Origin: Cephalopachus bancanus
Lineage: Eukaryota > Chordata > Mammalia > Primates > Tarsiidae
Direction: 5' to 3'
DNA: 64,000 nucleotides
NCBI GenBank assembly: GCA_027257055.1
Contig: JAPVLO010000401.1
Coordinates: 1,240,001 to 1,304,000 of the forward strand
The notes under the pieces were generated by a model that was not told where the DNA came from, did no database searches, and was given only the letters and a program-made list of their open reading frames with translations. The first letter of the stretch is position 1, and each line of letters begins with the position of its first letter. A program made the position numbers and the translations under genes. Shown here piece by piece: positions 57,187 to 64,000 of this stretch.

Positions 57187-58059
57187 GTGAAATTAACTTC
57201 ATGTTTGCAAACTAAAATAAGCGAATGTGAAATTTTAATTTATAGAAAGGCAACCAGTTTCTAAAAAGAACAAATTTCACATTATAACTTTTTATTGAAG
57301 CATATATTAAATATTACAAAATGATCAATATCTTAATTTAAATCAGTCTTTTAATTTGATTAAGATCTTTGGTGAAATTTTTGATGCTTAAGTGTTTATT
57401 AATGTGAAAAAGTTTTATCTTCACTGATCCCATGCATATATAGCTTTCCTCATGATCAATAATCCCTACCAGAGTGTTATATTTGTTAAAATTGATGAAC
57501 CAACACATACATTATAATCACCCAAAGTCAATAGTTTACACTAGTGTTCATTCTTGGTGCTGTACCTTCTGTGCATTTAGACATATTTATATTGACATGT
57601 ATCCATCCTTGTAGTATCATCCAGAGTAGTTTTACTGCCCTAAATTTCCTCTGTGCTTTGACTGTGTATCCACCCACTCAAGCCCTGATCTTTTTACAGT
57701 ATCCATAGTTTTGCCTTTTATAGAATGTTAAATAATTGAAATCATAGACTATGTGACATTTTCATACTGGATTTTTTTATAAGTGAGAAAGCAGGATTTA
57801 TTGAGAGGACAGAAAAGCTTCCACGGTGGGAGGGAACCTGAAGGGGTTGCCCCACACTGCACTCTTTCATTTAGTGACACACATTTAAGATTCCTCCATA
57901 TTTTTTCATGATTTGATAGTTGATTTTTAAAGTACTAAATAATACTCCATTGAATATACTGCAGTTTATTTATCCATACATATACTGAAGAACATTTTGA
58001 ATGCATACTAGCCTATATATAAAAATGCTATAAATGTCTGTGTGCAGGTATTTTTTAAA
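57187..58059 (+). other. SLCO1B: SLCO1B intron 2 start
   Basis: AT-rich intron sequence. Around 57790-57860 a GC-richer patch (GGATTTATTGAGAGGACAG, GGTGGGAGGGAACC) looks like part of an old mobile element that I cannot identify. Confidence 0.55.
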
Positions 58060-61000
58060 TTGATTAATTATTTTTATTATAAAGATGTAAGGTACAATTG
58101 AGGATTAGGTATACAAACACTGATTATGCTTGTACCCTTGTTGATGAGATATGTCTATCTCTCCCCAGCAGTTTCCCTCAACTGCTAATCCCACCCCCTC
58201 TTCCCTGACAGTTTCCCACTACTGCCAGTTCCTTTCTTATAGTATTATAATTGTTCAAGGTTCACTTATGAGTGAGAACTTATGATACTCGGTTCTTTGT
58301 TTCTGTGACAGATCATTGAGTATGATCAACTCTACATCCATCCAAGTTGCTGTGAAGTCCATATATTTGTCCTTTTTTATGGCTGCATAATATTTCATTG
58401 TGTATATGTACCACCTTTTTTTTATCCAGTCCGGTTTCAATGGGAAGCATGGTTGGTTCCATGTTTTTGCTATTGTGAATGAAACTGCAACATACATACA
58501 TGTGCAAGTATCTTTTTTTGTAGAATGATTTGAGTTCCTCCGGGTATATTCCCAATAGGAGAATTGTGAGTCATATGGAAGGTCAATTTCTATTTCTTTC
58601 GGAAATTGTCACTGTCTTCCAAAGTGGTTGCACTAGTCTGCATTCCCACTAGCAGTGTAGAAGCATTCTTTTTTCTCCACATTCTCGCCAGCATCTGTTG
58701 TTGTTTGTTTGATTAATGATGGCCATTCTTACTGGGGTTAGGTTGTATCTCAATGTGGTTTTGATTTGCATTTCTCTGATGATGACTGAGGCTGAGCAGT
58801 TTTTCATGTGTCTGTTGGCTGCCTGTATATCTTCTTTTGAGAAGTGTCTACTCATGTCTTTTGACCACTATTTAATGGGCCTGTCTGTTTTTTTTTTTCC
58901 TTTTGGCACAGTTGAGTTTCTTGTAGAGCCTAGATGTTAGGCCTTTGTCAGATATACAGTTGGCAAATATTTTTCCCATTACATGGGCTATCTCCCTGCT
59001 CTATTGATGGTGTGGGGTTTTTTTTTGTTTTGTTTTGTTTTTTGTTTTTTTGCTTTGCAGAAACTCATTACTTTGATGAGGTCCCACTTGTCTATCTTAC
59101 TTCTTAAGGTTTGGGCATTTCATGTTCTCATCAGGAATTGGTTGCAAGTTCCAATTTCCATACAGGTGTCTCCTGCATGTTCTAAGATTCCTATAGTTTG
59201 AGGTTTTATATTTAGACCTTTGATCCATTTAGAGTTAATTTTTCTATTTGGTGATAGGTAGCTATCCTGTTTCAATTTTCTACATGTGGTCAGCCAGTTT
59301 TCCCAGCACCATTTACTGAATAAGTTGTCCTCTCCTTAGTGGTTGTTGTTGGAAGCTTTGTCAAAGATGAGTTGCTTGAGAAATTGAGGTTTGGTTGAGG
59401 GAATCTCTATCCTTCCATTAGTCTATATGCCTATTCTTGTACCAATAGCAGACCGTTTTGATTACTGTTGAAGTCTGGAAGTGTGATACTTCCTGCTTTG
59501 TTTCTTTTGCCAAGGATTGTTTTGGCTTTTTGTGGTCATTTATGTTTCCATATGAATTTCTGTATTGTCATTTCCAGGTCAGAGAAAAATGATGTTGGTA
59601 ACAATGGGTATTGCTTTGAGTCTGCAGATTGCCTTTGGTAGGATGGACCTTTTAACAATGTTTATTCTTCCTATCTATGAGCATGAAATATTTTTCCATT
59701 TGATTGTGTCTTAGATTTTTGAACGGTGTTTTGTAGTTCTCATTGTGAAGGTCTTTCACTTCTCTGGTTAGGAAGATGCCTAGGTATTTCATTTTTTTGT
59801 GTGGCTATTGTGATGGGATTGTGCTTTTTATTTGGGTCTCTGCCTGCTTGTTTTTGGTGTATAGGAATGCAACTGTCTTTTGCACATTTATTTTGTACCC
59901 TGAGACTTTGCCAAGTGTAGGCTGGTTTTTGACAGATTCTCTTGGATTTTCAAGGTATAAGATCATATCATCCACAAAGAGGGATAACTTGACTTCTTCT
60001 TTTCCTATTTGGATACCCCTGATTTCCTTCTCTTGTCTAATTGCCCTAGCTAGGACTTCCAACACAATTTTGAACAAAAGGGGTGAGAGTGGGCAGTCTT
60101 GTCTTGTTCCAGTTTTCAGGAGAAATGTTTCCAGTTTCTTTCCATTTAACAATATGTTAGCTATGGGTTTATCATAGATGGCACTTACTATTTTGAGGTA
60201 TTTTCCTTCTATACCTAGGTGTTTGAGGGTTTTTATCAAGAGGGTTGCATGGATTTTATCAAAAGTTTTTTCTGCATCTAATGATATTTTCAAGTGGTTC
60301 TTGTTTTTACATCTGTTGATGTATTTAATTACATTTATGATCTTGGGAATGTAGAACAGCCCTACATCCTGGGAATGAAGCCTGCTTGGTCATGGTGGAT
60401 ATATTTGAGATGTGTTTTTGGATCCAATTTGCTAGAATCTTGTTGAGAATTTTTGCATCTGTGTTCATAAGGGACATTGGCCTGTAGTTCTCTTTCTTTG
60501 CTGGATCTTTACCTAGACTGGGTATCCGTGTGATGTTTACTGCATAAAACGATTCAGGGAGAATTCCTTCTTTCTCTATTGCCTGGAATACTTTCAATAG
60601 GATTGGTATCAGCTCCTCCTTCTATGTTTTGTAGAATTCTGCTGAAAAGCCATCCGGTCCAGGGCTGCTTTTGGTAGGTAGTTTTGTATGAGAGAGTCAA
60701 TTTCCTGGGTTGTTTTTGGTCTATTTAGTATCTCAATCTCTTCTTGTTTCAGCCTGGGGAGGTTGTGTGATGTCAGAAAATCCTCCATTTCATTTAGGCT
60801 ATCAAGTTTGTTTCCATATTACTGTACATAGTAATCTCTAATAATCTTTTGTATTTTCAGAGTCAGTTGTGATACGATTTTTTGTATTTCTGATTGTGTT
60901 TATTGGGGCTTTTCCTCTCTTTTTTTGGTCATTCTGGCTAGGGGCCCATCAATCATGCTAATTCTTTCAAAGAATCAGGTTTTTGTTCTGCAGATGTGTT

Positions 61001-63600
61001 TTCTATAATATTTTGTCTTCTATGGCCCATATTTGGGCTCTTATTTTGGTGATTGGGATTCTTCTGCTAAAGTTGGGTTTTTGGTGGTCTTGTCTTTCCA
61101 GCTCCCTAAGGTGATTTGTTAGGCTCTCATTTAGTGATCTTTCTGTTTTCTTGTTGTGTGCTTGTAGTGATATAAACTCCCCTCTTAGAAATGTTTTCAT
61201 GGCATCCCAGAGGTTTGGTAAGATGTTTCTTCATTTTCATTTGTTTTTCAGGAATCTTTTAATTTCTGCTTTGATTTCAGTATTGACCTAGTATGTTCAG
61301 CATCATGCTGTTTAGTATCCATGTCTTTGTGGGCTTTGGGGAAATGTTGTTGGTGTTGATATTTATTTTTATTCCATTGTGGTCTGAGAACATGCTTGGC
61401 AAGATTTCAACCTTATGAAATTTGTTTATGCTTGATTTATGGCCAAGGATGTGATCGTTCTTGGAGTACGTTCCATCCTTGGTGATGAGCAGAATGTATA
61501 TTCTGTGGTTGTTAGGTGGAATAATCTGTAGGTATCTATTAAGTCCACTTGGTCTAGTGTCAAGTTTAGGTTTTGGATCTCCTTGTTGATTTTTTGCCTC
61601 GATGATCTACCTAGAACTGTTAGCGGGGTATTTAATTTCCCTGCTATAATAGTGTTAGAGTCAATATCCTTTTTTAGTTTACTTAGTAGTTCCTTTATAA
61701 ATGCTGGTGCTCCTGTGTTGGGCCCATATATGTTTAGGATGGGTTTTTCTTGTTGATGGTTTAATCCTTTTATCATTATTTAGTGTCCTTGTGCATCTTT
61801 TTAAATTTTTCATAGCTTAAAAGTTGTTTTTTCTGACATTAAGATCATGACGCCTGCCTTGTTTTGTGATCCATTTCCCTGGAAACTCGTTTTTCATCCT
61901 TTAACTTTGAATCTGTGCATCCCTTGTGTTGAGATGAGTGTCCAGATGCAGCAGATAATTGGGTCATGTTCTCTTATCCAGGTTGTCTTTCTGTGTCTTT
62001 TCAGTGGTGCATTTAGTTCATTCACATTCAGGCTGATCGTTGAAATGTGATTGCTTATCCCTGTCATGAGGTTCTTTTTTTTTTTTTTTTTCGAGTTGGA
62101 GTCTCACTCTGTCACCCAGATTGGAGTACAGTGGTTGCTCCCGGCCACTGCAGCCCTGACCTGCTGGGCTCTGGCGATCCTCCGCCTCAGCCTTCCAAGT
62201 AGCTGGAACTACAGGCGCGCGCTACCACACCTGGCTAATTTTTTGATTTATTGTAGAATGAAGTTTCACCAAGTTGCCCAAGTGGGTCTCGAACCCGTGG
62301 GCTCAGGCAATTCACTCACCTCAGCCTCCCAAGGAGCGGGATTACAGGCTGAGCCACTAAGCCCGGCTATGAGGTTCTTATAAAGTTTTTTCTTTGCTTG
62401 TTTTCTTTTGGCTGTTGGGTTGATGTATGTGTGTGTTTTCAAGTTTCTTATTGTGCTATATTCCCTGTTGGTTCTGTGCTTTGTTTCTCTTGGGAAGTGT
62501 GTGGTTATTCTTTTTTTTCTTTCTTCTGTGCTTAATACCTTTTTAAGTGTCTCCTGTAGAGCTGTGCTGGAAGCTGTATAATCTAAGAATTGAATGTATG
62601 GGAATGATTTTAATTCTCTACCACTGATGAAGTTGAGCTTGGTTGGATAGAAAATTCCTGGTTGAAACTATTTTTCTTTGAGGACTTTGAATATGGGATC
62701 TTAGTTCTTTATTGCTTGGTGTTTCTGCGGATAGGTCTGCTGCTCTTCTGATTGATTTTCCCTGGTAGGTAGTCTGACCTTTCTCTCTTGCTGTCTTTAT
62801 GATTTTTTCTTTTTGTGCCTGCTTTGTGCAGGTGAATTATTATGTGTCTAGTGGTTGGTCTTCTCATTTGATGTCACATGGGGGTTCTCTGTATCTATGT
62901 GCTAGGCTGTTCACATCTCTGATGAGATGGGGAAAGTTTTCTGCGATTACCTCCGGAATACTTGATCCAAGTTGTTCTCCGTGTCCTTTTCTTCTTCTGG
63001 GATACCAATCAGGAGTAGCTTCAGCCTCTTGATATAATCGCACATCTCTTGCAGGCTTTGTTCTTTCTTTCTGAGTCTTCTTTCTATGTTTTTACAGATC
63101 AGGTTAATTCCATGTTCTTGTCTTTAAGTCCTGAGACTTTCTTCAGCTAGATTAATTCTGCTTTCCATGCTTGACGTCTTGTTATTTATTTCCTGGATGG
63201 ATTTTTTTATTGCCAAAATCTCTGTTACAAGTTCTTTCAGTGTTGCATTTTTTCTTTCTTGAGTCTTATTCACTCTTTCCATCCATTCCCCATCCCTGTC
63301 ATATTCTAGGGCCAGTCATTGGTGACTTCCATTGTTTGGACACCAAGGTCTGATTTTTCAGATGTTTTCTGTTTGGTGCACTTCAAATTACCTGTGGTCT
63401 TCCTTTGGTTTTTCCTCATTTGTGACACATCTCTTGCTTTTTCTTTAGTTCTGTTATTCAGTGTCAGTGGGAAAGGCTTTCCCTTCTGATGTTTGCTCAG
63501 CCCTCTATTCTTCCCTGATCCAGACTCTGGATTTGTTCTATTTTGAAATAGGATGGTGGATGGAAGTTTTACTGTCTCTTATAATTTTTGAAAATAATAT
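58060..63600 (-). mobile_element. Near full-length decayed L1, - strand
   Basis: The 3' end is near 58060. ORF2 pieces run leftward on the - strand: C-terminal segments (58255-58855), reverse transcriptase (60597-59805) with [15 protein letters not shown], where the usual A of the FADD motif is V, and endonuclease (61776-61426) with DQVDLIDTYRLFH. ORF1-like text follows to about 63600, where the 5' end becomes unclear. Stops and frameshifts break both ORFs, so it is inactive. An Alu (62077-62368) lies inside. Confidence 0.88.
62077..62368 (-). mobile_element. Alu SINE (young lemur type) nested in L1
   Basis: A T-tail then CGAGTTGGAGTCTCACTCTG, ending GAGCCACTAAGCCCGGCT. Target duplication ATGAGGTTCTT at 62066-62076 and 62369-62379. 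Confidence 0.95.
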
Positions 63601-64000
63601 AGATTAGGGAATGGGGCACTATATTTCAAAAACTACTTGCAAATTACAATGTTCGCTTATTGTGGCATTTATTCCCTGAGACCCACTCTCCAAGCAGAAA
63701 CCAATGCAAAAAACAATTAAAAAAACACACACAGGCATACACATACGCCCCAAAACAAACTGGAATGGTGACAAAGTGAAACAAAACAAACAACAGCAAC
63801 AAAAAACCAAGAAGACTGAAGACACACATATGACTAGCACAACGCGAATAGAGAAGAAATACAAAAAGACTGGGGAAAAGAAAGGAATTCAGATGGACCC
63901 CTCACAAATACATTGACACACCTTGAACTATAAAAAATGGAAATAAAAAAATAGAATAGCAAAAGCACAAAAACAAACCAAAAACAAAGTTGAAAGATGA
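63600..64000. other. Right edge, probable L1 5' region or flank
   Basis: A/C-rich text (CAAAACAAACAACAGC, AAAAACACACACAGG) that may be the reversed 5' UTR of the L1 or adjoining DNA. The Lys/Gln-rich open frame here is a low-complexity shadow. Confidence 0.4.

Noticed and set aside
63704..63916. Lys/Gln-rich open frame at the right edge
   Set aside because: A-rich low-complexity text at the L1 5' edge.

Overview
The window is primate DNA, most likely from a strepsirrhine (lemur-like) species. It carries fourteen Alu-type dimeric or monomeric SINEs. The youngest have a left monomer reading CTGTAATCCCGCGCCTTTGGG and an internal ACAATAAATCAAAAAATTAG, which differs from human AluS/Y and fits lemur Alus. 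Most of the sequence is AT-rich intron or intergenic DNA full of old L1, SINE, DNA-transposon and simple repeats. The only cellular genes supported are two members of the OATP (SLCO1) cluster, both on the + strand.

Positions 1-~17,600: the last five coding exons of SLCO1C1 (OATP1C1, the thyroxine transporter): 1563-1728, 5114-5298, 7512-7576, 13859-13976 and 15504-15726. All have GT/AG splice sites and compatible phases. They encode the Kazal-like extracellular loop through the last transmembrane segment and a C-terminal ETQL. Positions 52,290-57,186: the 5' end of an SLCO1B gene (1B1/1B3 type), with a non-coding exon 1 ending at 52330 and the first coding exon at 57040-57186 (ATG at 57103). 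The gene continues beyond the right edge. The order SLCO1C1 -> SLCO1B on one strand matches the human chromosome 12p cluster.

Between the two genes, the clearest object is a young, defective class II (betaretrovirus-like) endogenous provirus on the - strand, 27021-32234. It has two 248-bp LTRs differing at 4 sites, a primer-binding site matching tRNA-Ile at 16 of 17 positions, and a leader with tandem hairpin repeats following a strong splice donor. It also has an intact-looking truncated gag, a large gag-to-RT deletion, RNase H and integrase remnants with a frameshift, and an env broken by a frameshift and a stop codon. It cannot encode reverse transcriptase because the catalytic part of RT is deleted.

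Other structures: a ~1.77-kb imperfect palindrome (49447-51215), made of two inverted, internally deleted mariner elements plus duplicated flank, lies about 1 kb upstream of SLCO1B exon 1. A Tigger-like transposon (54573-~55785) sits inside SLCO1B intron 1 and is interrupted by two Alus. A nearly full-length but decayed L1 (58060-~63600, - strand) occupies SLCO1B intron 2 and carries a nested Alu. Several other L1 pieces include a twin-priming inversion near 37449. I found no tRNA, rRNA, CRISPR or bacterial-type feature. I do not see a convincing new multi-gene system. The items most worth checking are the provirus leader, its tRNA-Ile priming, and the palindrome next to the SLCO1B promoter.
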